This document shows, one piece after another, positions 19,123-30,164 of a stretch of DNA of 64,000 nucleotides. The notes under the pieces are model-generated. The model searched no databases. It worked only from the letters and a program-made list of their open reading frames with translations, and had not been told where the DNA came from. The stretch is from Skeletonema tropicum (Eukaryota > Bacillariophyta > Thalassiosirophyceae > Thalassiosirales > Thalassiosiraceae). The stretch covers positions 186,001 through 250,000 of the forward strand of contig CM074129.1 in the NCBI GenBank assembly GCA_037178625.1, in the 5' to 3' direction. Position 1 is the stretch's first letter, and each line of letters opens with the position of its first letter. The position numbers and the translations under genes are program-made.

Positions 19123-21120
19123 ATGGAAGTATCACAAACAACAATATCAAAAACAATACGAACAACAGAAAAAATGGCAGAGGGCAGCAGCGCTACTGTC
19201 GCAATGGCAGAAGTGCACCAGAATGATGGCGATAGTGACAATGAACTTCCGTGGTGGTGGAAACGGAGGCGAATCAGAGTATTCTTGGTGCTTATATTTG
19301 TTTTGATTATAGTGGTGGCTGTTTGTCTTGGAACACTTTTAGAGAGCGATGAATTTGACGTGGTAACAATTACTCCTACATGCTTCACTGATCGTGATAT
19401 ACTCAAGTTTGCCATTGAGCAGTATGTCCGAGCTGGGTGTAGTGATAATAAAGGGCAAGACTTTTGCCCTGCTAGTATTGTTGTCAAGTATGGATGGCCC
19501 GTTGGATCATGGTGTGTTGTAAACGTAACTAATATGGCAAGCTTACTTGAGGGTCTACGCGCCTTTGACGAAGATATATCTGGGTGGAATGTCAGTCAAG
19601 TTACCGACATGAGTGGAATGTTCTCGGGAGCTTCATCATTCAACCAGGATTTGTCGAGATGGAATACTACATCAGTGTCACAAATGGGCGGCATGTTTAA
19701 TGGATCAACAGCATTTGATGGCGACATCTCGTCTTGGAATACGGCTGCAGTGACTGATATGAGTTACATGTTCTATGGAGCTTCGTCATTCAACCAAGAA
19801 GGTTTGTCGAAGTGGGACACTACAACAGTGACTACTATGGAGTCGATGTTTGATGGAGCATCATCCTATAACGGCGACATATCGTCTTGGAACACGGCTG
19901 CAGTGACTTCTATGCATTCCATGTTCTCTGAAGCATCATCCTTTAATGGCGACATCTCATCTTGGAATACATCTGCAGTGACTGATATGAGTTACATGTT
20001 CCATAGAGCTTCATCATTCAATAGGGATTTGTCTCGTTGGAACACGGCTGCAGTGACTGGTATGAATGGAATGTTCTCAGGAGCTTCATCCTTTAATGGC
20101 GACATCTCGTCTTGGAACACGGCTGCGGTGACTGATATGAATTCCATGTTCTATGGAGCATCATCCTTCAACAACGACATCTCGTCTTGGAATACGGCTG
20201 CGGTGACTGATATGTGGCGCATGTTCCGCGAAGCATCATCCTTTAATGGCGACATCTCGTCTTGGAATACATCTGCAGTGACTGCTATGAATTCCATGTT
20301 CTACGGAGCATCATCCTTCAATGGCGACATCTCATCATGGAACACATCTGCAGTGACTGATATAAGGTTGGTGTTCTACGAAGCTTCATCCTTTAATGGC
20401 GATATCTCATCTTGGAACACGGCTGCAGTGACTTCTATGTATTCCATGTTCTATGGAGCATCATCCTTTAATGGCGACATCTCATCTTGGAATACGACTG
20501 CAGTGAAAGATATGGAAAGCATGTTCTATGGAGCTTCATCCTTTAATGGCGACATCTCATCATGGAACACGGCTGCGGTGACTGATATGAGGATCATTTT
20601 CTACGAAGCTTCATCCTTTAATGGCGATGTCTCATCTTGGAACACATCTGCAGTGACTAATATGAATGGCGTGTTCTGGTCAGCTTCATCCTTCAATGGC
20701 GACATCTCATCTTTTAATACGGCTGCAGTTTCCGACATGAGTGGCATGTTCTACGAAGCATCATCCTTTAATGGCGACATCTCGTCTTGGAATACATCAG
20801 CTGTAACAAGTATGACGGGCATGTTCTATGGAGCATCATCCTTTAATGGCGACATCTCATCTTGGGACACGGTCTCAGTGACTGATATGAGTAGGATGTT
20901 CTATGGAGCATCATCATTCAACCAGAATTTATGCGCATGGAGGGACAACTTCCCTTACAGCATCTATGATCCAGATTGGCTCTCACCAAAAAAAGCAATT
21001 GATATCTTTCGCGATTCAGGCTGCAAATATCAACGCACACCACATCAATTGGATAAAGGTCCATTCTGTGCTTCCAATTGCACCCACTTAGATTTGAATG
21101 AATGGTTCTGGTTCCCGTGA
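19123..21120 (+). CDS. BspA-like (DUF285) repeat membrane protein
   Basis: The predicted protein has 665 residues; the ATG at 19123 is chosen over an upstream TTG. A short cytoplasmic N-terminus ends in WWWKRRR, followed by one membrane helix at about 51-72 (FLVLIFVLIIVVAVCLGTLL) and no cleavable signal, so a type II topology is likely. The outside part has 18 consecutive 25-residue DUF285/BspA-type leucine-rich repeats of the form FNGDISSWNTxAVTDMxxMF plus a terminal half-repeat. A Cys-containing tail (DIFRDSGCKYQ, GPFCASNC) follows. Such proteins are abundant in diatoms and are thought to act at the cell surface in binding or adhesion; the ligand is unknown. Several repeats are nearly identical in DNA, which indicates recent internal duplication. 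Confidence 0.9.
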   Translation: MEVSQTTISKTIRTTEKMAEGSSATVAMAEVHQNDGDSDNELPWWWKRRRIRVFLVLIFVLIIVVAVCLGTLLESDEFDVVTITPTCFTDRDILKFAIEQYVRAGCSDNKGQDFCPASIVVKYGWPVGSWCVVNVTNMASLLEGLRAFDEDISGWNVSQVTDMSGMFSGASSFNQDLSRWNTTSVSQMGGMFNGSTAFDGDISSWNTAAVTDMSYMFYGASSFNQEGLSKWDTTTVTTMESMFDGASSYNGDISSWNTAAVTSMHSMFSEASSFNGDISSWNTSAVTDMSYMFHRASSFNRDLSRWNTAAVTGMNGMFSGASSFNGDISSWNTAAVTDMNSMFYGASSFNNDISSWNTAAVTDMWRMFREASSFNGDISSWNTSAVTAMNSMFYGASSFNGDISSWNTSAVTDIRLVFYEASSFNGDISSWNTAAVTSMYSMFYGASSFNGDISSWNTTAVKDMESMFYGASSFNGDISSWNTAAVTDMRIIFYEASSFNGDVSSWNTSAVTNMNGVFWSASSFNGDISSFNTAAVSDMSGMFYEASSFNGDISSWNTSAVTSMTGMFYGASSFNGDISSWDTVSVTDMSRMFYGASSFNQNLCAWRDNFPYSIYDPDWLSPKKAIDIFRDSGCKYQRTPHQLDKGPFCASNCTHLDLNEWFWFP

Positions 21121-21552
21121 ATGAATGGATAAAAAGTAACTGTAACTATCACCATTCAATACCAAAATCAAGGTTTCTGCCTGTTATGTAATATTACCTA
21201 CTCCTACATGTTTATTGTAGCAAATAAGTATTGTTTCATGAGAATAAGGGGACAAAAGGGACCTTGACGGGTGAAGTACAGACATCTTCAAAAAGGGGAG
21301 ACAAAACCAGGAGGGAGCCCAACCCACCACGAACCCTACTGAAAAACCCACACATTCCTATTATTGGCAGTTCAGGTTCAGTTATTAGGACGGAGTCCCA
21401 TTATTTCCAACCCAAAGGTCCGGGTACTGGATTTCTTGCACACAAGAACCTCCTCTATTTCAAATCCGCTCCAAGCCAACGGTGAGTTCACTTCCACGAC
21501 CTCACCGCACCTCCCACACCCACTACACCTACCACCTACCTACCACCGCACC

Positions 21553-23609
21553 ATGAATGCCACCTTGACAATGGAAGGGCCGTCTCCTACTGCTAGTGGT
21601 CGGAAGATCAACCTCACAAAGCTCAGTCGGGATGATATTCTGAGCCTCACAGATGATAAATGTAACTATGCTTATTCAGCAAACCACTGGAAAGGTCAAA
21701 TTTTTCTGCCACTTTATCCTTACGATGGCCCATGGAAGAAAACACCCGACCCCAAAGATATAGCTCCAAAAGAAATTGACTTCTGTTCATACCTCGGCAA
21801 CAAAAATGGATTAGTTCAAAAGCTTTACTTCTGTCCCACTGCATATCCACCCATCAAAGAAGATGATGATGATCAAGTGAAAGAATCAAAATTGAAAGCC
21901 ATTGAGTCTCTCATCAAATCTCAAGCCCAAAAGGCTGGCTCTTCAGTCGTCGTTAGTCGGTCAGTCCTCAAGTTTAAGAATTTTTTTAAGGATTACTCGT
22001 GTATGCATTGTAATGCCAATAAGATGCACAAACAGGCAAGGAAGCATGCTGCGAAATCAGTGGACGGAGGTGGAGATATTGAGGATGATGAGGATTCAAA
22101 TGACCCCACTACTACCTCTACTGCTTTCAGAGAAAGTCATCTAGTGAACAATAAAATGAAGGGCAGAAGGAGAGGTACTGGGAAAGGAGGAAAAATTCTG
22201 AAACGACGCAGGAACAGGGCTATCCTTTCAATTCCATGTGAGTTCCTTTTCAAGTTGAAGGTTGACTCCGCTGGCTTTTTCATTAGCTTATTCAGTGGTG
22301 CTGGATCTTCTCAACACCAAGGCCACCCCAAGTTTGATCCAGAGTTCATGCCCACTCAAATGAGTTCCTTGACTGGAGCAGAGATTGATGATATCGCGCA
22401 TGTGAACAATGCCACTGCTAACAACGGAACTAGTCGGGAATTTATGTCGGCGAAGTTCGATAAGTATCTTTCACTTGCTCAACTACGCCATCTCAACAAC
22501 TTAGAGAATGAGGAATTCTCTGACGAGTTTGAGAACCTATTGGACGCATTCAAGTACTCAGACGACATTCGTTGCAATGTGCTCTACTCCACAAAAGATG
22601 AATCGACCTCCGAACATCTGATACTTACGTCTACCAAGGTTCTCGGCGACGTTAGAAACGATGTCCCTCTGCTGGAAGATGATGAAAGGGAAAGTCTCCG
22701 TCCAGTTGCCAAATCTGCTTTGGAAGAGAGAAAGGCTCGTGGTCTTGAGGATGAAAATGTTTTCCACTGCATTTCATGGGCACATGAAAAAGTTTTGCGG
22801 TACTTCTTTCTATGTCCTGAGGTTGTCACTTTCGATGTGACGAGCCATACAAACAAGAATGGGTTCCACTTGTTGACCTTCTCATGCCGCACAAGTGTCG
22901 ACAAGCAGGTTGTTTTCTGCCGTGTGTGGTTGCCTGACCAACGACGAGCATCCTTTCGGTATGTGTTTCAGGAAGGCTTGAGGAAAATATTGCCCGCACA
23001 TGTCTTAGCAAGAGTTCGCTTCTTAATCTGCGATGGAGATCCACAACAGAATGCGGAGCTTCGAATCGCGATCAAATTGTTATGCCCACACGCTAGAATT
23101 GGCGGATGTTCCTTTCATATGTTCGGAAATGGTTGGAATAGTACCCATCTCTCTTGCAACATTACAGGTCTGACAGATTTGATATGTTGTTGTCAAAAAC
23201 TCATCTCCCATCTGGGTCTCAAGAATTGGAAGCCTCTGTTGATGATGATTACATTCTTGGTGAAATTGATGTGCTTCGTGCCTCAAGCGATGGTAACTTT
23301 GAAGCCATCATGGATGAATTGAACCAACAAGATACCCTTTCTTTGCAAGAAGTCGATTCTACTAGAGATGTACAGGTCGCATTGAAGCCAGTCTTTAATG
23401 AGGCATGTGATCTCCTCAAACAATGCCCTGAAATGGCACCAGAGTTTGAGCGCATGATGAAGTCGTGCATTGCTGACATGAACAAAAAAATAGCTGCAAA
23501 GGAAGCCGCATCTCAAGACTCTTCAACTTCGCCGACGACGGAACCCACTACGACGGATACTAGGTACTACGGCTGGAAAGAAGAGGTCTTGGAAAGCTGT
23601 TACTTCTAG
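21553..23609 (+). pseudogene. MULE-type transposase, internally deleted
   Basis: The first ATG is at 21553. A basic region (about KMKGRRRGTGKGGKILKRRR) precedes the catalytic part. The catalytic part shows the first Asp in TFDVTSHTNKNGF, the second in FLICDGDPQQNAE, and the C-x-F-H motif in GGCSFHMFG. The frame is lost just after this, near 23150-23200. A C-terminal region in another frame (about 23170-23609) continues with acidic text. The part expected to hold the third catalytic acidic residue is missing, so the enzyme is dead. The assignment rests on the spacing of these motifs as known in MULE DDE transposases. Confidence 0.7.
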
Positions 23610-23936
23610 AGAGTACAATGGGCCGCCAAGGGTAAAAGTTGCTAAGAATAGTAAATTTTCAAGTTAGTGTTGTAATTACGGTGTTGCTGTCCACTTTTGG
23701 TGCGTCGGCGAAATGGGATGCACATGATATGACTTCGGTCCACTAGCGTGCGTCAATACTTGGTACAGCAAGCAACCATCACCTATTTTATTGTAAGTGG
23801 CTGCGACCTTTGGAGCTGCATGACTAAGTTCGACAACAAAGAAGGCTGCACCTCGAAACTTCGCCGACGTCGGACACTAACACTACTACTTCTGGAAAGA
23901 AGAGGTCTTGGAGAGCTGTTACAGAAATTGTGTCTA

Positions 23937-24258
23937 TTGCAGGTCGGTGGGACGAGTCATCCGCAGTAGGTTTTATCCGACGCATCGGTTGGGACGCCGA
24001 AACTTTAACACCCACTACTGATGACTCATCTTTCCTCTCGATAATTGACAACGTCTGTAGTCGGAGGAATGTGTATTTCAAAAATGACTTCTTACCTTTT
24101 TCCGCCCAAATTCTTCGCGTGCAGTAATTCGGAATTCATCGAGAACGTCAAGAGTGTCCATTGCAGGTCGGTACGAAGAGTCACGCGCAGTTGGTTTTAT
24201 TCGACGCATCGGTTGAGACGCCAAAACTTTAACACCCACTACTGATGACTCATCTTTC
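23937..24258 (+). repeat. 98-bp direct repeat pair inside the MULE element
   Basis: A 98-bp block starting TTGCAGGTCGGT and ending ACTGATGACTCATCTTTC occurs at 23937-24034 and 24161-24258, with several mismatches. It is probably an internal duplication of the element's non-coding part. No other gene is supported between 23610 and 25176. Confidence 0.7.
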
Positions 24259-25404
24259 TTCTCAACAATGGCCACCCCTTTCGTCTCAAGTCAGTTCTTC
24301 TCCATGGAACACCGTTGGAGCAGGTCAAGAAGATAGCACAGAGAGTAAACAGAAAAGCAGCTCGAGCAGCCTTGAGGAAGCTTGTTGACACAAGTGCAGA
24401 TAAGCTACCTAGATATTCCTTTCTTTTCTAATGCCATCCTTGAAGTGATCACTTGATACTCGAGTGAGTTGTCATTTCTGATTGACCAGAGCCCTCTTCT
24501 TCCCTGACAAAATACCGAACCCTTGTTGCACATCAACATCACTTGTATCACCGGGTGATTCTATGTGTCCCAAAAGGGACGAACGTTGAATTCGTTGTGG
24601 TGGAAGCGACTCATGCTTTATTAGGTCCGTCTTCGTCCTTGCCTTGGCCCTTCGGCATTCAACACAAGCCATGATAGATGGAATAGAGAGAATTACTTTA
24701 TCCTTCGTCAAAAGAGACATGCAAGTGGAAATGTTAGAGCATGGTTGAAGTTAATACGAGTCGGTGGCATGAAAAGAGTTGTTCTCACCAATTATTTTTG
24801 GTATTTGTCCGTTCTGTTCACAGCAGAAAATAATTCCCATCATGCTCCGTTCTTTGACATAATCCATAATTTATCATGTCCGTACAGTGGTGACGTTATA
24901 CATTGCGGATGATGAGAGGGCAGGTGGAGGCGGCCGGCGGTCCGCAGCGTCTTATCATGGTCAATAGGTAACTCAAGCAGTGTTGTCGATGGGTTGAGCG
25001 AGCGAGGTGGTTGCTGTTTTATTTGAGTTGTTTTGATGAATTTGGGGTGACCGTTTGCTTTTTTGAAAGTTGGATTCTCATTCTTGTGTGCAAGAAATCC
25101 AGTACCCGGACCTTGTGGTTGGTAATAATGGGACTCCGTCCTAATAACTGAACCTGAACTGCCAATAATAGGAATGAATGCAGGAAAAGGGCTCCCACCA
25201 ATAACCCTACTGAAATACCCACACGCATAATGCAGGAAAAGATTGGAATGAAAGTCAATATCGATCAATATTATATCAAACGGAACGAACAAATTCACAT
25301 ATATTATATTAAACTAAATATTCTTGCTTCCTCTTCTTCTGTTGGGGTTCTACCGGTGCATTGTTTGTCTTTTTCGCCTTACGCTTCTTGCCACCCTTCA
25401 ACAA

Positions 25405-26739
25405 TCATCTATCCACCATTTTGTTGTAGCATGTTCTCCAACTGTTCTGCTCCCTACGACTTTTTGCCGCGCTCTTTGCTCCGTGCTTCCCTTGCGTTAC
25501 GAGGTACGGATCTAAAAGAGGCCAAACTTTCGAGTACAGCGTCGCCACCTTGCTACCATCCCACTTACCATCCGACGGCCAAGCATCCACTGTCATTCCA
25601 AAGTGCTTTACCTTCTCCATTACTTTACCCATCTTCGAGATGTCCCTCTTTCCATTTTTAACGTGTTCGATGAAATTATTGTTAGCGTGGAGGAGTCGAT
25701 ACGGTGGTATGTTGTTCTTTTTATCCCCAAGAAACCACTTGGTGATCAATCCGTTCATGTTCATCTGGGGAAAAGTAAAATCTGGAGGAAGAGGAGTCAA
25801 AATGCCTTCAGAACTCACCCCCATCGACCACTTCCGCTGCTGAAGCATCTCCTCTCTTCGCTTCTTTGCAAGCGCCTCTTTGACCAACGGGGTGACCGCA
25901 GCCTTATCCACACCATCCAACGTAGGTTCCTCTGCTGCAATGTCGTATTCTACCACTAAATCATCAACATCATTGTCTTCTTCCTCGTCGTCGTCGTCGA
26001 AGGGACGGCGGGTCCTACCACTGGGGCGCTCATAAATGTTTCCAGCTTTCTCTAGTAGCGCATCCAGCTTCTCCATGATGATGGTTGATTGCGTAAAGTT
26101 TGTTCCTCCAACATTTCTTGAATCTAGCTGATTTACTAAGATGTCTTTGAATGATTCCTTGAGATCCTCTTTCATCTTGGCTAGCTCTTCCTTCAAGCTC
26201 TGCACCTTTACCAACAAAGCAACATCTGAAGGTATACCAGTAAGCTCTGGCGTGTCATCTGTCTTGTTCCAAGGATACTTTGTTGTCACACAATCAGCGA
26301 ATGGAACATCCTCGATCCAGAAAATGCTTGTGCGCAGTGGACAATTTGAATGCATTGAGTCAAGGTTCCCCTTCTTCTTGTGATACACAAGCGATGCAAT
26401 GCATGCCTTAAACAGTAAAAATACAGCCTCATTTGAGCGTGCCTCCACAGGCATACGAGCCTTAATCCAAGCATTTACAGCAGCATGCCGGGCGGCATAT
26501 TCTGCTCCGTCAAAGTCACTGAAATCGAAGTATGGCTGTGACTCCGCAAAACCAACACCCAGTCTATCCCTACCACAAACCACCTTTCCAACGTGTTCAT
26601 CACCAGCATCGGCAATCTTGATGTAGCGGTTCAACATGCCGGGCGAAGTCCAACTAGCACGAAGACAAATTGAGGAAATAGGTGGTGCCACAATGCACCC
26701 TGTTGCACAATGTGTGGCGCCCCCCTTTTACTAGCAGTA
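25405..26739 (-). pseudogene. Tyrosine-recombinase (CryptonS-like) C-terminal remnant
   Basis: The minus-strand frame is open from a TAA at about 26739 and has no starting ATG. It begins KGGATHCATGC, then SSICLRASWTSPGMLNRYIK and AGDEHVGKVVCGR. This matches the end of stramenopile tyrosine recombinases, where a His-x-x-Arg-Lys-Gly motif precedes such text and the Tyr lies in the RYI-type segment (recalled). The upstream catalytic half, including the His, is absent. Downstream is a predicted coiled coil (LVKVQSLKEELAKMKEDLKE) and an acidic DDDDEEEDNDVDD tract, then about 140 more residues. It is a 5'-truncated element. Confidence 0.5.
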
Positions 26740-27028
26740 GTAGGCATGATGGCTGGGGAGTGTAATTTCTAATGCGGCGGCTGACGGCTTGGTCTACTTA
26801 TTCTCTCACTGTTTTTTGTTCTGCTGCGGCGCTGCGGCGGGGGAGAGGAAGGATGAAGAAGGGGAGGTGTTTTGGCATTTAGCATGCACGTTACGTTTGG
26901 AACTCGTACACGAGTGCGTAGAAAATCAGGGGACAAAGTTGAACTCAAAACCAAAACTAACTGCGCTGGCATAGAAACGCGAGCCTAACAAATTGCGCGT
27001 GATCATCCAAACTAAAACACATTTATCT

Positions 27029-27725
27029 AAATAATGAGAGGAGCTAAGTCGTTCGTTCTGTCGTTCGTTCTGTCGTTCGTTCGGTCGGTAGTTCGGTCGT
27101 TCGTTCGGTCGGTAGTTCGGTCGTTCTGTCCGGGCCCTTTGGCGTGTCCTTTGGCCTTCACGGGCATTTTCGATCGACTCTTTCTTTGATTGGCTTGATT
27201 TGACCCCTTGCCCCCCCCCGTTTTTAGAGTTTTCGATTGACTCTTTCTTTGATTGCCTTAGATTTGAATGTTCAGGGGGGGACACCCCCCTTGCCCCCCC
27301 CGTGTTTAGAATTTTCGATTGACTCTTTCTTTGATTGGCTTAGATTTGATTGTTCAGGGGGGACACCCCCCCTTGCCCCCCGTGTTTAGAATTTTCGATT
27401 GACTCTTTCTTTGATTGGCTTAGATTTGATTGTTCAGGGGGGGACACACGGAAGAGGCAAATGGAACCCGCGCAGCGGCTAGACGAGCGTCAGCGAGGCT
27501 AGTCTAAATAATGAGAGGAGCTAAGTCGTTCGTTCTGTCGTTCGTTCGGTCGGTAGTTCGGTCGGTAGTTCGGTCGTTCTGTCCGGGCCCTTTGGCGTGT
27601 CCTTTGGCCTTCACGGGCATTTTCGATCGACTCTTTCTTTGATTGGCTTGATTTGACCCCTTGCCCCCCCCCGTTTTTAGAGTTTTCGATTGACTCTTTC
27701 TTTGATTGGCTTAGATTTGATTGAA
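27029..27725. repeat. Minisatellite block (GTTCGTTCGGTCGGTA and 80-bp repeats)
   Basis: An approximately 240-bp segment with GTCGTTCGTTC/GGTCGGTA subrepeats at 27029-27275 recurs at 27508-27725. Between them are about three copies of an 80-bp unit containing TTTTCGATTGACTCTTTCTT and poly-C/poly-G runs. A 38-bp sequence starting CCCGCGCAGCGGCTAGACGA flanks the second copy (27469 and 27822). Minus-strand ORFs here encode only low-complexity RPNERQNER text and are not genes. Confidence 0.75.
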
Positions 27726-28100
27726 GTGTTACATAACGTACTATTTGAATACTGCTATGTATATAAGTAGACACAATCAATATCGTAGTAGATAGCCGGT
27801 GCCTCCTCTCTTATTTAGAAAACCCGCGCAGCGGCTAGACGAGCGTCAGCGAGGCTAGTTTTGAGAAAAAAGGCCAGTTTGTCCCCCTATTTGTAAAAAC
27901 GCCCAGAAAACTGCCCATGTTGTCCCCTAAATCTGGGCTATCTAAGTATCAGGCGGGGACAATTTAATCTTCAAGTTACTATTAAGCGCAGCTTGCTGGG
28001 GTGAGGGGGGGGGGGGTCAACTTTTCTACCCCCGTAATTTTTACCCCCGGTGTAGAGGCTGTAGTAGAGTAGGTCGTAGTGGGCATGGTTGTGTATGATC

Positions 28101-29320
28101 TTAGTTGTTACTCGTTGCATTTGCACGTGCCTGCTCCGCTCGTGCTTCTAAATTATCTTTCGCCTTCCCCTTGACAACCTTCTTGCCACTCTGAAGGCAC
28201 ATGATACAAATGGGTGAGCATTTGTAACCACCCGTCAAATTGCGTTGTCTCAATTGCTCTTGCCCCAGAAGAAAACTTCCAGCAGCTCCCGACTCTGACT
28301 CTCCGCAATGAACACAAATAGGTTTCAGTTTCAATGTGCGGTCATCATTTTTGTAGTAGCTTGGTTCAATTTGAGACTCGCAGGTCAAGTTCAACTTCTG
28401 AACAATAATCTTACTCATATCATCTTCATCGCCAAATATCAAATCACCACACGAATACCTATCAGACAAAGACTCAAGCTTTGCCTTAAGAGCTGCGCTT
28501 CCTCTAGCAAAATCCGCTTCCGAAGGGGAATATATGCAGCGACGCTTTCCACAAAAGTAGCAGACAATAAAACTTCTTAATTTCTTCGGGTCCCAACTTT
28601 TAAGCTTGAGCTCTTTGGCGACAGCTCTATCACGTTGTGCTTTTGTCTCTGCTCCTTTACTCTTGTAAGAAGGTAGATCAGAAAAATCTGTGAGAGCATC
28701 CTCATTGCCTGCGAACATAGTAATGGCTTCATCGCGAGAATAAAAATGCTCCGTCCGTCTGGGATTTATGATTGGTGTTGGCTGTCTCTGTAGGGCAACA
28801 TTACGGAATTGTGGAGGAGTCTTCAATTCACTGCAGCAAGATTCGTCGGAACATTATTTGATCAAGTCGAAGCTGTATGGAGTGATTATGGCATGCTTCG
28901 CCAAGAATTCTGTCAGCAATGGTACTTTCTCAAGATGTTCCTTATTCGTACAACTGCTAGTGTAATGCGAATCAATCTGTTTGAGCTCGTCATAGAGGGC
29001 TTCAACATCTTGACGTGGAACACGATCCCTGACTACAACGGGTCGACGACCTGTGTTCAAAGTAGCAAACCGCTTTCGAATGTCCCCAAGAGGAGCTGCA
29101 ATTGACTTCGCCCATTCCTCTTGAAGGTTGCGAGACGCAATCTCTTCAGCAGCTTTCAATTTTGACTGCAACACCTTAACCTGAAGAGCTTCTTTTTGAC
29201 ACCCTTCTTCACAACAGTCAGCAGAAGATCCGAATGGTCATCATTTGCCCGCACCTTCGTGCGGATCATTGCATTAACTGTTTTCGTGCTCCTATAGAAA
29301 TGCACATCAATGAGCACCAT
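28101..29320 (-). pseudogene. Element-borne Cys-rich protein with stop and frameshift
   Basis: The minus-strand reading starts at ATG 29320 (MVLIDVHFYRSTKTVNAMIR). It shifts frame near 29185 and then runs through SKLKAAEEIASRNLQEEW to SFDLIK. An in-frame TAA at 28854-28856 follows, and the frame continues without shift as CSDESCCSELKTP to the end at 28101. The second half has several Cys pairs (CYFCGKRRC, CVHCG, CSPICIMC) suited to zinc binding. The family is not recognised; similar Cys-rich text occurs in repetitive genes of stramenopiles. Its position between TIRs marks it as a transposon gene. Confidence 0.5.
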
Positions 29321-29569
29321 GGCGATGCTGGGGGGCGGCAGCCGATGAGTTTAGAACCAAGCGATGTAAAAAATAACTCAACTAATAGTGTTGTTAGAGG
29401 GTAGTACTACCATTGTACCATTGTGTTGGTGTTGTGTGCTCCCTACATGCCATCCAGTTGGAGGTTTGTTAGTGGTCCTCACGGCGGGGGTAAAAATCCA
29501 CTCAGGGGAACCACTGAACCACTAGCCCTGGCTGAAACCGGTGTCTAGAGGGGGGGGGTATTAATAGTA

Positions 29570-29904
29570 CTCCCTCTGTCCCACAAAAAATGAGCTTTTT
29601 GATGTAAAATAGTTAAAATTTGGTCAATTTTCGTCCAAAAAATTGCTACATATTGCACATCGTTGGAAAGCTTATTTCACGCCGGTTACAATTATATGGA
29701 GGTTGGAGGTTGTTAAGCAAGTATTTTTTATTATATTGTGACAAAAGGCGTTAAAATATCCTTAAAATCTAACCCTATGTAAACTGAAGAGGCCTCTCGG
29801 ACACTTGTGTAGGACCTCACGTAGGAATAAGTACGTCAAAGAGCTAGTTTTTTGTGGGACTACGATTAACTTCAAATAGCTCATTTTTTGTGGGACAGAG
29901 GGAG
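29570..29904. mobile_element. Stowaway-like MITE, copy 1 (335 bp)
   Basis: Terminal inverted repeats CTCCCTCTGTCCCACAAAAA are flanked by TA on both sides (29568-29569 and 29905-29906). TA targets and CTCCCTC ends match Stowaway/Tc1-mariner MITEs. A second copy lies at 35279-35610. This one is inserted inside the right TIR of the 27951-29932 element. Confidence 0.85.
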
Positions 29905-30164
29905 TAACTCAAAGATTAAATTGTCCCCGCCTCATAGCAAAGCAAAAAAAGCAAGTGTTTTTGTCATTTTCAGACTTGGCGGAGTTTTTGAGATGGCTAT
30001 CTCCAACTCTCTGGTATGTATTGTACACAATACCTTTCTCTCTCTTTTGAAGAAAGAATATAGCCGTTTTTTCCACCATCTCGCTCACTTCTCAACTCTT
30101 CTGCTCAAGCGTCGAAGTATTGTATCGGTTGTCGTTGGTGGTACAACTAAACTGCTACTTACTT

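Larger units (their letters stand above)
21353..25176. mobile_element. MULE-like DNA transposon with 96-bp TIRs (decayed)
   Basis: Terminal inverted repeats of about 96 bp, starting CATTCCTATTATTGGCAGTT, lie at 21353-21448 and, inverted, at about 25081-25176, with only a few mismatches. Long TIRs with an internal MULE-type transposase suit the Mutator group. A related sequence, ACCCTACTGAAA-ACCCACAC, sits just outside the left end (21333-21352) and near the right end (25204-25224). No clean 8-11-bp target duplication is seen. The transposase inside is broken. Confidence 0.8.
27951..29932. mobile_element. TIR element carrying a Cys-rich ORF and a nested MITE
   Basis: A 21-bp perfect inverted repeat AGGCGGGGACAATTTAATCT(T) stands at 27951-27971 and 29912-29932. 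The similarity resumes on the far side of the MITE at 29570-29904: AGTTACTATTAA at the left is matched once the MITE is removed, giving TIRs of about 37 bp. The broken gene at 28101-29320 is the only coding content. Superfamily and target duplication are undetermined. Confidence 0.65.

Noticed and set aside
26926..27780. Minus-strand ORFs reading NYRPNERQNER repeats
   Set aside because: They are translations of a GTTCGGTCGGTA minisatellite; frame openness follows from the repeat.
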